Source: an uncultured Cohaesibacter sp. (GTDB lineage: Bacteria; Pseudomonadota; Alphaproteobacteria; Rhizobiales; Cohaesibacteraceae). From it: a stretch of 64,000 bases of DNA. The first letter of the stretch is position 1. Every line of letters starts with the position of its first letter. Made by a program: the position numbers and the translations under genes. The stretch is taken from the NCBI RefSeq assembly GCF_963662805.1, contig NZ_OY759867.1:434001-498000 (forward strand), given 5' to 3'. Positions 33,513 through 40,337 of the stretch are shown here, piece after piece. The notes under the pieces are model-generated. The model was not told the DNA's origin and did not search any database. It was given only the letters and a program-made list of their open reading frames with translations.

Positions 33513-34166
33513 ATGGATGAATTTGAGCTGCGGCGTGAAATGGTCGCGGCCTGCCGTCGGATGAATGAAATTGGTCTGAACCAGGGAACATCAGGGAATG
33601 TATCCGCTCGATGCGGCGACAAGATCCTGATCACGCCCACTTCGTTGCCCTACGACGACATGCAGCCCGAAGATATCGTTGCCATGAACGTCGACGGGAG
33701 TTTTGAAGGAAAGCGCAAGCCCTCCTCGGAGTGGCGCTTCCATCATGACATCCTTTCCAATCGCACCGATATTGATGCTGTTCTGCATTGCCATTCTGCC
33801 TATGCAGTTGCGATGGCCTGCCATCACCTTGATATCAACAGTTTCCACTATATGGTAGCCGTTGCCGGTGGCACCAACATCCGTTGCGCTCCCTACGCGA
33901 CTTTTGGTACGCAGGCACTTTCCGATGCCGCCCTTGAGGCTCTTGAGGGACGCAAGGCCTGTCTCCTCGGACAGCATGGGCAGATCGCTCTTGGTTCCAC
34001 GATCAAGCAGGCGTTTGCTCTGGCCATTGAAGTGGAAACCCTCGCCAAGATGTACGTCACTGCACGTCTGTTGGGCGAGCCTCCCGTTCTGTCGGAAGAA
34101 GAAATGGGGCGGGTCATGAACCAGATGAAACAGATGACATATGGAGTGACGCGCAATCCGTCTTGA
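33513..34166 (+). CDS. Class II aldolase/adducin family protein (FucA/AraD-like)
   Basis: 217 residues from ATG 33513 behind GGAGGAAGG. Zinc-dependent class II aldolase motifs are intact: NQGTSGNVSAR (phosphate loop), TPTSLPYDDM, the catalytic Glu in SSEWRFH, the metal His pair HCHSAYAVAM and the third His LLGQHGQIA. Family members cleave fuculose-, rhamnulose- or other ketose-1-phosphates to DHAP and an aldehyde, or act as 4-epimerases. It is the last gene of the sugar operon; no dedicated isomerase is seen here. Downstream 34167-34405 shows nothing notable. Confidence 0.9.
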   Translation: MDEFELRREMVAACRRMNEIGLNQGTSGNVSARCGDKILITPTSLPYDDMQPEDIVAMNVDGSFEGKRKPSSEWRFHHDILSNRTDIDAVLHCHSAYAVAMACHHLDINSFHYMVAVAGGTNIRCAPYATFGTQALSDAALEALEGRKACLLGQHGQIALGSTIKQAFALAIEVETLAKMYVTARLLGEPPVLSEEEMGRVMNQMKQMTYGVTRNPS

Positions 34167-34405
34167 ACGGCATGATGGAAGATCGCAATGGAAATTGTCT
34201 TTTCATCAGAGATATCGCAACTTCAATGAAACGATCCGATGGGGAATGGAACCGCACCGGATCTTTTACCCTCCGGAAATTTTCAACTTACACTATATGC
34301 TAGCGAAGGTGATCCTCCATATAAGGTGGTCATCATTTTCTCAACCGGCCTTCAGTTGTCGATCCCGTTGGGTCGCTGTGTCTCGCTGACAAAGTGACCA
34401 CGATG

Positions 34406-34867
34406 TCAGGCTTCAAGGCTTTCCGGTTGCTGTCTATCGCAACAATGAGACTTGCCACCCTCTTCAGCAGACCAGTTCAGGGTCTTGTCCGAGAGGCCGT
34501 CCAGAATTGGGCAATCGGGTTTGTTGTCGCCATGGCAATGGTCGACGAGTGTCCCGAGCGTTGCCTTGAGTGACTGAAGCTCGGTGATCTTCTGTTCGAT
34601 TTCAACGATCTTGCTCTCAGCGATGGCTTTTACATCCGCGCTTGCCCGATGCTTGTCGTCGTAAAGCGACAGGAGAAGTCGGCATTCCTCGATGCTGAAG
34701 CCGAGGCTGCGCGAGCGTTTCAGAAACGTGAGGCGATGAATGTCCTGATCGGTGTAGGTTCGATATCCGTTTTCTGATCGGATCGGCGAGATCAGGTCGA
34801 TTTCCTCGTAATAGCGGATCGTTTTGGTCGGCAATTCCGTTTTGCGCGCGGCCTGTCCGATATTCAT
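34406..34867 (-). CDS. cueR: Copper-responsive MerR-family regulator CueR
   Basis: 153 residues from ATG 34867 (NIGQAARKTELPTKTIRYYEEIDLISP), the usual CueR start, with GGAG nine bases ahead. After the MerR helix-turn-helix comes a long dimer helix and the Cu(I) loop CHGDNKPDCPIL, with the two Cys eight residues apart as in CueR. The C-terminal tail carries an extra CC pair (SHCCDRQQ). Its own promoter (34897-34927) contains a CueR-type dyad in a 19-bp spacer, and two further such promoters lie at 36.45-36.55 kb, so it controls the cluster to its right. Confidence 0.93.
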   Translation of the reverse strand: MNIGQAARKTELPTKTIRYYEEIDLISPIRSENGYRTYTDQDIHRLTFLKRSRSLGFSIEECRLLLSLYDDKHRASADVKAIAESKIVEIEQKITELQSLKATLGTLVDHCHGDNKPDCPILDGLSDKTLNWSAEEGGKSHCCDRQQPESLEA

Positions 34868-34896
34868 GATCACTCTCTCCTGCATTGAACAGTGCC

Positions 34897-34927
34897 ATTA
34901 TAATGCTTCCAGTGACTGGAAGGTCAA
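34897..34927 (-). promoter_or_regulatory. CueR-type promoter of cueR
   Basis: On the minus strand the -35 box TTGACC (34922-34927) and -10 box TATAAT (34897-34902) are separated by exactly 19 bp, the overlong spacing of MerR-family promoters. The spacer holds the dyad CTTCCAG-TGA-CTGGAAG (34906-34922). Transcription would start about 23 bases before the cueR ATG, so the gene is autoregulated. Confidence 0.88.
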
Positions 34928-35030
34928 GGCTATCTTGCTGCGATCTTTGGGACCTGCACGGCCTTGCGTGGGCTCTGACAGGAAGGACCGCACAAAGGCG
35001 CGGCCCTCCCCGCGTGCAATGGTCTCAGAG

Positions 35031-35465
35031 CTATTTGTTCTTCATTGCTGCTTTGGTCAACACGGTCGCCCAGCCTTCTTCAAGCATGGAAATGGTGACT
35101 CTTTCGCCAGACCGCAAGCAGCGATTGACGCTCATTCGATGGTTGTCGATGCCGATCAGCCTGCTGCCGTCGGATAGCTCGATTTCATTACGGCAATGAT
35201 TGATGCCCTCCTCATCCGGAGCGCAATCACTGTCGCTGAGTACCTTGGCCTTATAGGACTGGCCTGGTTCGGGCAATGACCCCTCGATGATCTGAAGGGT
35301 GTATTTGCCGCCCGAACCATTTTCGATCCAAGAGGAAATGCCAGCTCCGGCAGGGATGTCAGGCTGAGCGCTCATGGCAATCGGGGCTCCGAGGAGAAAC
35401 GTGGCAAGGCCAGTTGCAAGCAAGCTCGAGGCGATGCGTTTGCTGTTCTGTTTTGTCATGGTCAT
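35031..35465 (-). CDS. Secreted protein of unknown function in the copper cluster
   Basis: 144 residues with a signal peptide (basic start MTKQNSKRIASSLLATGLATFLLGAPIAMSA, cleavage near residue 33). The mature part is a small, mostly beta domain, ISSWIENGSGGKYTLQIIEGSLPEPGQSYKAKVLSDSDCAP, with three Cys (CAPDEEGINHC and NRCLRSG). No family is recognised. It starts four bases before the Met-rich EF-hand gene's stop on the minus strand and follows it in the same operon, so a role in periplasmic copper handling is inferred from context. Confidence 0.65.
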   Translation of the reverse strand: MTMTKQNSKRIASSLLATGLATFLLGAPIAMSAQPDIPAGAGISSWIENGSGGKYTLQIIEGSLPEPGQSYKAKVLSDSDCAPDEEGINHCRNEIELSDGSRLIGIDNHRMSVNRCLRSGERVTISMLEEGWATVLTKAAMKNK

Positions 35466-35469
35466 ACCC

Positions 35470-35859
35470 TCAATTCTGCTTACTGTTGTTCATCATCATG
35501 CCGCTGGCATGGTGGGAAGCGAATTCAGATGCTTCGAGCTTGCCGTCCTTGTTCTGGTCCATGTAGGCAAACATGCGTTGATGCAGGTTCTGGAATTCTT
35601 CAAGAGACAGGGTCCCATCCCCGTCCGTGTCGAGCATCACGTTCATCATGTCCGGGTTCATCATCATGCCTCCGCCCATCATGCTTTGAGACATCATAGT
35701 CTGCGACATCATGGGTTTTGCCATCATGCCCTTGGACATGATGTCGCCTTGCATGGTCTGAGGCACCTGATCGGGATGGTGAGCTGGGTTGGCGAGGGCC
35801 ACCTTGATTCCCAGAACGATGAGGATGCTTGTTGTGGTGAAGAGAAGAAAATTACGCAT
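35470..35859 (-). CDS. Met-rich EF-hand protein, exported, probable copper binding
   Basis: 129 residues: signal peptide or N-terminal anchor (RNFLLFTTTSILIVLGIKVALA), then a segment at about 36-73 extremely rich in Met (MSKGMMAKPMMSQTMM and MMGGGMMMNPDMMN), then two EF-hand loops (DTDGDGTLSLEEF and DQNKDGKLEASEF). Met and His clusters bind Cu(I) or Ag(I); EF-hands bind calcium. The combination in one short periplasmic protein inside a CueR-controlled operon suggests a copper sponge or chaperone, as inference. Confidence 0.8.
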   Translation of the reverse strand: MRNFLLFTTTSILIVLGIKVALANPAHHPDQVPQTMQGDIMSKGMMAKPMMSQTMMSQSMMGGGMMMNPDMMNVMLDTDGDGTLSLEEFQNLHQRMFAYMDQNKDGKLEASEFASHHASGMMMNNSKQN

Positions 35860-36047
35860 GGATTGTCTCCGATAAGTGCGTTGTCTTGATCAGTCTGGTC
35901 GGCTTTGCCCAGCCTTTTTGGGGAGAGTACAACCGGCTTGCACCGTTCGCCTGAAGGCGATTTCGGTACAGTCGAGGATATGAACCCGACGCGTTTTCTG
36001 CAGGCAGAATGCACCTGTGGCATCTACAGCAGGTCGGCCGGGCAAGA

Positions 36048-36386
36048 TCAGGACAAGGAGATCGGAGGGGGCGTCTCGGGGGGCGTGCGTGCGCCGGTCA
36101 GATTGGCAATCGTCGCAGGATGAGGAAGTGTCTTTTGACGGGCTTCCGATGCATTGGTGGCACTTTTCAAGATCAGGAAGGAACAGACACCGTCAGAGGT
36201 ACAGGTCTGGTGAAGCATGCCCTGATCACAGCCGGGCAATTCCGCGACCACCGTACCAAGTTTCATTGTCGCTTCGGCGCAGGAAACAGGCTCTGCATGT
36301 CCGAGCGCAAAGCTTTGCCCTGCTCCGGCAAAAAGCCCGAACAGCAGGAGTATCGCAGCGATCATGCTTTGCAATCGACGAGACAT
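36048..36386 (-). CDS. Secreted Cys-containing protein behind a CueR-type promoter
   Basis: 112 residues with a signal peptide (SRRLQSMIAAILLLFGLFAGAGQSFA, cleavage near 27). The mature part has four Cys (VSCAEAT, PGCDQG, QTCTSDGVCSF) and a Pro/Thr-rich tail (TLPHPATIANLTGARTPPETPPP). No family is recognised. It is the first gene after the minus-strand CueR promoter at 36451-36481 and would be copper-induced; the EF-hand gene follows after 188 bp. The Cys pattern suits metal binding or disulfides. Confidence 0.68.
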   Translation of the reverse strand: MSRRLQSMIAAILLLFGLFAGAGQSFALGHAEPVSCAEATMKLGTVVAELPGCDQGMLHQTCTSDGVCSFLILKSATNASEARQKTLPHPATIANLTGARTPPETPPPISLS

Positions 36387-36450
36387 GGTTGTCCTAGTTT
36401 GCTTCTCTTTGAAACCTGTTGGTGCTGAGGAATAGGCCCTTCTGAGAACC

Positions 36451-36481
36451 TCTATAGAGTTTCCAGCAACCGGAAGGTCAA
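36451..36481 (-). promoter_or_regulatory. CueR-type promoter for the secreted-protein operon
   Basis: Minus strand: -35 TTGACC (36476-36481) and -10 TATAGA (36451-36456) with a 19-bp spacer that contains TTCC...GGAA (36461-36475), the same arrangement as at the cueR promoter. It points to the gene at 36386. Confidence 0.82.
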
Positions 36482-36518
36482 GGTAAAATTTCTCTGGAAC
36501 AATTTACGCACAGGGCCA

Positions 36519-36549
36519 TTGACCTTCCAGTTACTGGAAACACCATGTT
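36519..36549 (+). promoter_or_regulatory. CueR-type promoter for the double-HMA gene
   Basis: Plus strand: -35 TTGACC (36519-36524), a 19-bp spacer with the dyad TTCCAG-TTA-CTGGAA (36525-36539), and a weak -10 CATGTT (36544-36549). It is back to back with the minus-strand promoter 38 bp away and drives the gene at 36626. Confidence 0.75.
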
Positions 36550-36625
36550 GAGGATATCCAACTAGCAGATCTTGCGGTGCGGCGGCTGAAATCCGGCACC
36601 GAAGGTCATACAAGCGAGTATCCTC

Positions 36626-37069
36626 ATGACCACGACAATGAATGGTACCTATCAATTGCAGGGCATGTCTTGCGGCAACTGCGCAAAGCATGCAGAGAAA
36701 GTTGCTCAGCATATCGACGGGGTTACGGGCGCAAGCGTTGACCTTGCCCAACAGACGATTTCCATCTCCTTTGATCAACCGATCGATGAGAACAAACTGT
36801 CAGAGGCGTTTGACAAGATTGGCTATTCCGCCGTGACGCGATTGGCTGAGCTGTCAATCGATGGAATGAAGTGCAACGGCTGTGTCAAATCGGTCGGCGA
36901 AGCCCTGATGGACGCCCCGGGCGTTCTGCATGTCAATGTGGATCTGGCCGATGGCATGGCGATGGTCAAATACTGGCAGGGCCGCACCAACCCGGAACAA
37001 CTCGCCAGCATCGTCAACGAGCTCGGTTTTCCCACCACACTCGCCAAGACGGAAAGCGATGCGGCCTGA
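36626..37069 (+). CDS. Protein with two heavy-metal-associated (HMA) domains
   Basis: 147 residues made of two consecutive HMA domains: the first with the metal motif GMSCGNC (about residues 13-19), the second with GMKCNGC (about 83-89). Each has the betaalphabeta spacing of copper chaperones. The layout equals the N-terminal metal-binding region of CopA P-type ATPases, but no ATPase follows: translation stops after AKTESDAA. It should act as a cytoplasmic Cu(I) carrier or buffer, copper-induced from the promoter at 36519. The start may instead be ATG 36638. Confidence 0.88.
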   Translation: MTTTMNGTYQLQGMSCGNCAKHAEKVAQHIDGVTGASVDLAQQTISISFDQPIDENKLSEAFDKIGYSAVTRLAELSIDGMKCNGCVKSVGEALMDAPGVLHVNVDLADGMAMVKYWQGRTNPEQLASIVNELGFPTTLAKTESDAA

Positions 37070-37252
37070 TCCATACCCGTCGCATTCCCATGATCAAAAA
37101 CAGGATGACAGGAGCCAGTCGTCCGTGTCGGTCATCGCCGATGCCTTGAGGCTGCGACGCATCGATCTGTAGCTGGTGCCTTATGTCGCAAAGGGAATCG
37201 GGCCTGAAGGCGTAAACTGGCACCCAGATTGTCGAAGAATGGAGGATAGGCC

Positions 37253-37372
37253 ATGCATGGAACTGGAATGGGATTTGGAATGGGCTTCGGCCTTGGCGGC
37301 ATCGGGATGTGGATCTGGCTGATCATCGGCGTTCTGATCATTGCCGCTCTCGTCAAATATCTGATGAAATGA
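37253..37372 (+). CDS. 39-residue Gly/Met-rich single-helix membrane peptide
   Basis: ATG 37253 follows GGAGG by seven bases, and TGA is at 37370-37372. The peptide starts MHGTGMGFGMGFGLGGIG, a Gly/Met-rich stretch, and continues WIWLIIGVLIIAALVKYLMK, a transmembrane helix with a basic end. Small proteins of this kind recur in copper-response clusters; Met and His at the N terminus could bind Cu(I). It lies 183 bp after the double-HMA gene in the same direction and may share its transcript. Confidence 0.6.
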   Translation: MHGTGMGFGMGFGLGGIGMWIWLIIGVLIIAALVKYLMK

Positions 37373-37534
37373 GAGTGTTTGGTGTGCGGCCTCTCTCCTC
37401 CGGCCGACTGGTTTGCCTTCCGATCCAGCCCCTACCCTGTTGACGATGTGACACAGCCGGTGCCACGTGCTGACGGTGGAGATTGACGGCCCGCATAGCT
37501 TGTCTCGAGCTTTGTTTCACACTACCCTCGCCTA

Positions 37535-38539
37535 ATGGGTCAGGTTACATCATTATTTGCTCGAAAAGTGGTTGCAGCGGCGGGAGACAGCATCGACGCC
37601 AAGGCGGTGCTGGGATCGGTCGGTCTCGACCTTGAGGGTCCATGGGATCCCAAGGTGATGCTGGACGAAGACGACTATTACGCCATGCTTGAGTTGATGG
37701 CCGAGCAGTTTGACATCACACCTTTGCCGCTGATCGTCGGAGAGGCCATGCGGCCCGATGAATATGGTGCGCTCGGGCTTGCCTGGAAAGCCGCGCCTAC
37801 CCTCTTGGGCTCTTTTTCGCGCGTGGCCAGATACGCCCGGCTCTGGACCAGCTTTACGCAGTATGAGCTGACGCAGGTCGAAGACGGCATGTTGTTCGTT
37901 GAGCACCGTGAAGGCTCTCGACGATTGGGCATGCGGCTCTCCATCGAGGCCGATCTTGCAAGCGGAGTTTCGCTCAGCCGTCAGGTCACATCCGGCGCGT
38001 TCACTCCGCTTGCGGTCTATTTCAGGCATCCGGCCCCCAAGAGCATTGCACATCACAAAGCCTATTTCGGCTGCCCGGTGCATTTTGATGCCGACAAGGA
38101 TGCCTTGTTGTTGTCACCCGCGTCTCTCGCCGAGCCCACTATCCTAGGGGATGAGGGCATAACGCAGTTTCTGGTCTCGCATCTGGACGACGAGCTGTCG
38201 AAGATCGACGACACACCGACGCTCGGTGCTCGAACCAAGGATGAAATCGCCCGTGCGCTTAGCGACGGGCTGCCAAAGATGGCGGATATTGCCCGCCGAC
38301 TTGGTCTAAGCGCCCGGTCTTTTCACCGACGGCTTGCCGAGCAAGGCGTCAGCTTCCAGACACTGACGGAAGAAACCCGCCGCGACATTGCCATTGGCAT
38401 GTTGAAAGAGGAGAGCTATGCCCTCTCGGAAATCGCCTTTCTGACCGGATACTCCGAGCAGAGCGCCTTCAACCGCGCCTTTAAGAGATGGACCGGTCAC
38501 ACGCCCGCCAGCTATCGCAAATCCCGGCAATTGGGTTGA
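37535..38539 (+). CDS. AraC family transcriptional regulator
   Basis: 334 residues. The N-terminal about 190 residues are the OruR/ArgR-like 'arabinose-binding-type' domain (AGDSIDAKAVLGSVGLDLEGPWDPKVMLDEDDYYAMLELMAEQF), and the C-terminal domain at about 235-332 has the two AraC helix-turn-helix units (MADIARRLGLSARSFHRRLAEQGVSFQTL and LSEIAFLTGYSEQSAFNRAFKRWTGHTPASYRK). It reads toward the NmrA-like gene 106 bp further on and is its likely regulator. Confidence 0.9.
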   Translation: MGQVTSLFARKVVAAAGDSIDAKAVLGSVGLDLEGPWDPKVMLDEDDYYAMLELMAEQFDITPLPLIVGEAMRPDEYGALGLAWKAAPTLLGSFSRVARYARLWTSFTQYELTQVEDGMLFVEHREGSRRLGMRLSIEADLASGVSLSRQVTSGAFTPLAVYFRHPAPKSIAHHKAYFGCPVHFDADKDALLLSPASLAEPTILGDEGITQFLVSHLDDELSKIDDTPTLGARTKDEIARALSDGLPKMADIARRLGLSARSFHRRLAEQGVSFQTLTEETRRDIAIGMLKEESYALSEIAFLTGYSEQSAFNRAFKRWTGHTPASYRKSRQLG

Positions 38540-38644
38540 CTGGAGTTGGCATCAGCTGTCAAAAACATGGCACCTGTGGTCAATACCTAGACCCATCCCG
38601 CACCCTAGTCTCCGGCCATCAACAGATTGCAATGGAGACTTTTT

Positions 38645-39472
38645 ATGTCCGATCAACCCATCCTCGTTATCGGCGCGTCCGGCAAGACTGGTTCTCGCGT
38701 CGCCAATCGCCTTGAAAAGCTTGGCAAAGCCGTTCGCCATGGCACGCGGCGCGCTCCCATCCCGTTTGATTGGGAAGACGAGACCACATGGTCTGCTGCG
38801 CTCGATGGCGCGCAGTCCGCCTATGTCACCTATTTCCCGGATCTGGCCTTTCCCGGTGCGGTCGAGAAGGTCGATGCCCTCTGCGCTGCGGCCAAATTCT
38901 CTGGTCTTGAACGACTTGTGCTTCTGTCCGGTCGCGGCGAGCACCATGCGCGGGAGGGCGAAAAGGTCGTCGAGGCTTCGGGCCTTGACTATACGCTCGT
39001 TCGATCTTCGTGGTTCGCTCAGAATTTCAGCGAAGGCTATCTGCGTGATCCGGTTCTGGCCGGTGTGCTGCCAATGCCGGGCGGTGACGTTCTTGAGCCG
39101 ATCATCGATATCGATGACATCGCCGACGTCGTTGTGGCTGCGCTCACCGAGGATCATCATTCGCGGCAGCTTTATGAGGTGACCGGGCCGGAGCTTATGA
39201 GTTTTGCTGATATGGCAAAGGTCCTGTCGGGTGAGATCGGGCGGCATATTCAACACATCCCCATAACCTTTGACGATTTCCACGCCAACGTGGCCGAGGC
39301 CGGTGGCGAGTTCGTTGCCGATGTCTTCACAGCCATAGCGCGGGAAACCCTGGATGGACGCAATGCCAATGTCTGCGATGGCGTTGAGAGAGCCTTGGGC
39401 CGTGCGCCAACCAGCTTTGCCGACTTCGCCCGCAAAACCATCCTCACCGGGGCATGGACTGCTGCTGCCTAG
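38645..39472 (+). CDS. NmrA-like NAD(P)-binding oxidoreductase
   Basis: 275 residues from ATG 38645, ten bases after GGAG. The N terminus ILVIGASGKTGSRVANRLEKLG is the Rossmann loop of atypical SDRs (NmrA/QOR2/NAD(P)H azoreductase type). The typical catalytic YxxxK is absent, as in NmrA-like proteins. Further landmarks are LVLLSGRGEHHAREGEKVVEASGLDYTLVRSSWFAQNFSEGYL and DIDDIADVVVAAL. Its substrate is unknown. Confidence 0.87.
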   Translation: MSDQPILVIGASGKTGSRVANRLEKLGKAVRHGTRRAPIPFDWEDETTWSAALDGAQSAYVTYFPDLAFPGAVEKVDALCAAAKFSGLERLVLLSGRGEHHAREGEKVVEASGLDYTLVRSSWFAQNFSEGYLRDPVLAGVLPMPGGDVLEPIIDIDDIADVVVAALTEDHHSRQLYEVTGPELMSFADMAKVLSGEIGRHIQHIPITFDDFHANVAEAGGEFVADVFTAIARETLDGRNANVCDGVERALGRAPTSFADFARKTILTGAWTAAA

Positions 39473-39501
39473 TCAGTCGCTTCAAAGGGAAACACGAAAT
39501 C

Positions 39502-39918
39502 ATGACGCTCACTATCTTTCAAAAATTCGCGCTCGGCCTCGCCGGTCTTACCGCAATTGTCATCGGTGTACCTATCACATCCATGCCGCATATGTTCTAC
39601 GCGAGCTACGGGGTCACTCTTGGTCCTGAAGCAAGCCTGTTGAGTGAACTCCGCGCTGCCGGGGCCGGGCTTGCAGCGTCCGGCATCATCATGCTGCTCG
39701 GATCTGCACGGCAGAGGTTCACGAAATTTGCGATCCTTGCTGCATCAACGGTCTTTCTGGCCTTTCCAGCTGGTCGCATCGTGAGCCTCATCGTTGATGG
39801 CATGCCATCGGAAGGTATTCTCGGTGCTCTCGCATTCGAACTCGTGATCGCCGTGCTTTGTCTGATTGCGTTCCTGCCGAGGCGCCGTGCGATACTCGTG
39901 CAGACCCGGTCTGTTTGA
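39502..39918 (+). CDS. DUF4345-like small membrane protein
   Basis: 138 residues from ATG 39502 (TLTIFQKFALGLAGLTAIVIGVPITSMPHMFYASYGVTLGPEASLLSELRA). Four hydrophobic helices are visible, at about 8-28, 52-68, 77-97 and 108-127. The layout, including the conserved polar loop before the second helix, resembles the DUF4345 family of unknown function. It follows the NmrA-like gene by 29 bp and is probably co-transcribed. Confidence 0.75.
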   Translation: MTLTIFQKFALGLAGLTAIVIGVPITSMPHMFYASYGVTLGPEASLLSELRAAGAGLAASGIIMLLGSARQRFTKFAILAASTVFLAFPAGRIVSLIVDGMPSEGILGALAFELVIAVLCLIAFLPRRRAILVQTRSV

Positions 39919-40036
39919 CACCTGAAATCGTCGGGTCATGCTCTGTTGAAACTTTAGGCAATCGTGAAAGTTCTCTGCAGTCGATGGTTAAAGATTACTC
40001 AAATGTGAATTTTGTTTTCTCGCTCGAATGATGCTC

Positions 40037-40080
40037 GGGCATATGCCCTAAACATTGAAATTCCTCACAAAATAGTGAGG
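40037..40080. promoter_or_regulatory. Upstream palindromes of the nitrite operon promoter
   Basis: GGGCATATGCCC (40037-40048) is a perfect 12-bp palindrome, and CCTCAC (40063-40068) / GTGAGG (40075-40080) a perfect dyad. They lie 11-54 bp upstream of the sigma-54 -24 element, so they may bind NtrC or another activator, although they do not closely match the canonical NtrC site. The rest of 39919-40036 is featureless. Confidence 0.45.
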
Positions 40081-40090
40081 AGATACGTGT

Positions 40091-40106
40091 TGGCACGTAG
40101 ATTGCT
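40091..40106 (+). promoter_or_regulatory. Sigma-54 (RpoN) promoter of the nitrite assimilation operon
   Basis: TGGCACGTAGATTGCT fits the -24/-12 consensus TGGCACG-N4-TTGC(A/T) exactly, with GG and GC spaced by ten bases. Transcription would start near 40118, giving a 220-base leader before the transporter gene at 40338. RpoN control fits nitrogen regulation of nitrite uptake and reduction. Confidence 0.88.
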
Positions 40107-40120
40107 AGGTTTGTTTCAAG

Positions 40121-40257
40121 TTGCAGTGTGTCTGCAAACTGCGTCCAACGGCGGACGGTATATATGGCAATGAAGCTATCCTGGAATTCCTCTGGCAGGC
40201 AGCGCAAGTCTTGCGCGATAGTGCTTTGTACCGTCCAACGCCATGCGTATGCCCAAC
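40121..40257 (+). promoter_or_regulatory. Structured leader of the nitrite operon
   Basis: The 220-base leader holds a hairpin TTGCAG (40121-40126) / CTGCAA (40132-40137), a second CGTCC (40142-40146) / GGACG (40153-40157), a dyad GCGCAAG (40202-40208) / CTTGCGC (40210-40216), and a repeat of CGTCCAACG (40142 and about 40235). This could be an antitermination leader of the NasT type, but no hexaloop of the ANTAR-target kind is recognised. Confidence 0.35.
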
Positions 40258-40337
40258 AGCGGTAAATCCCGGAAAATTTTATGCCAAATCCAGTCGCGTT
40301 TATTTTGCGCGAGACTTGCTTTTGACAGGAGTTTTCA

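Noticed and set aside
27158..34166. Calling the sugar operon a true AI-2 lsr operon
   Set aside because: LsrK, LsrF and LsrG are missing, and kinase and aldolase belong to other families; only the transport and regulator parts are Lsr-like.
40121..40216. NasT/ANTAR antitermination leader
   Set aside because: Hairpins are present, but none has the six-base loop with the expected A residues, and no terminator with T-run follows.
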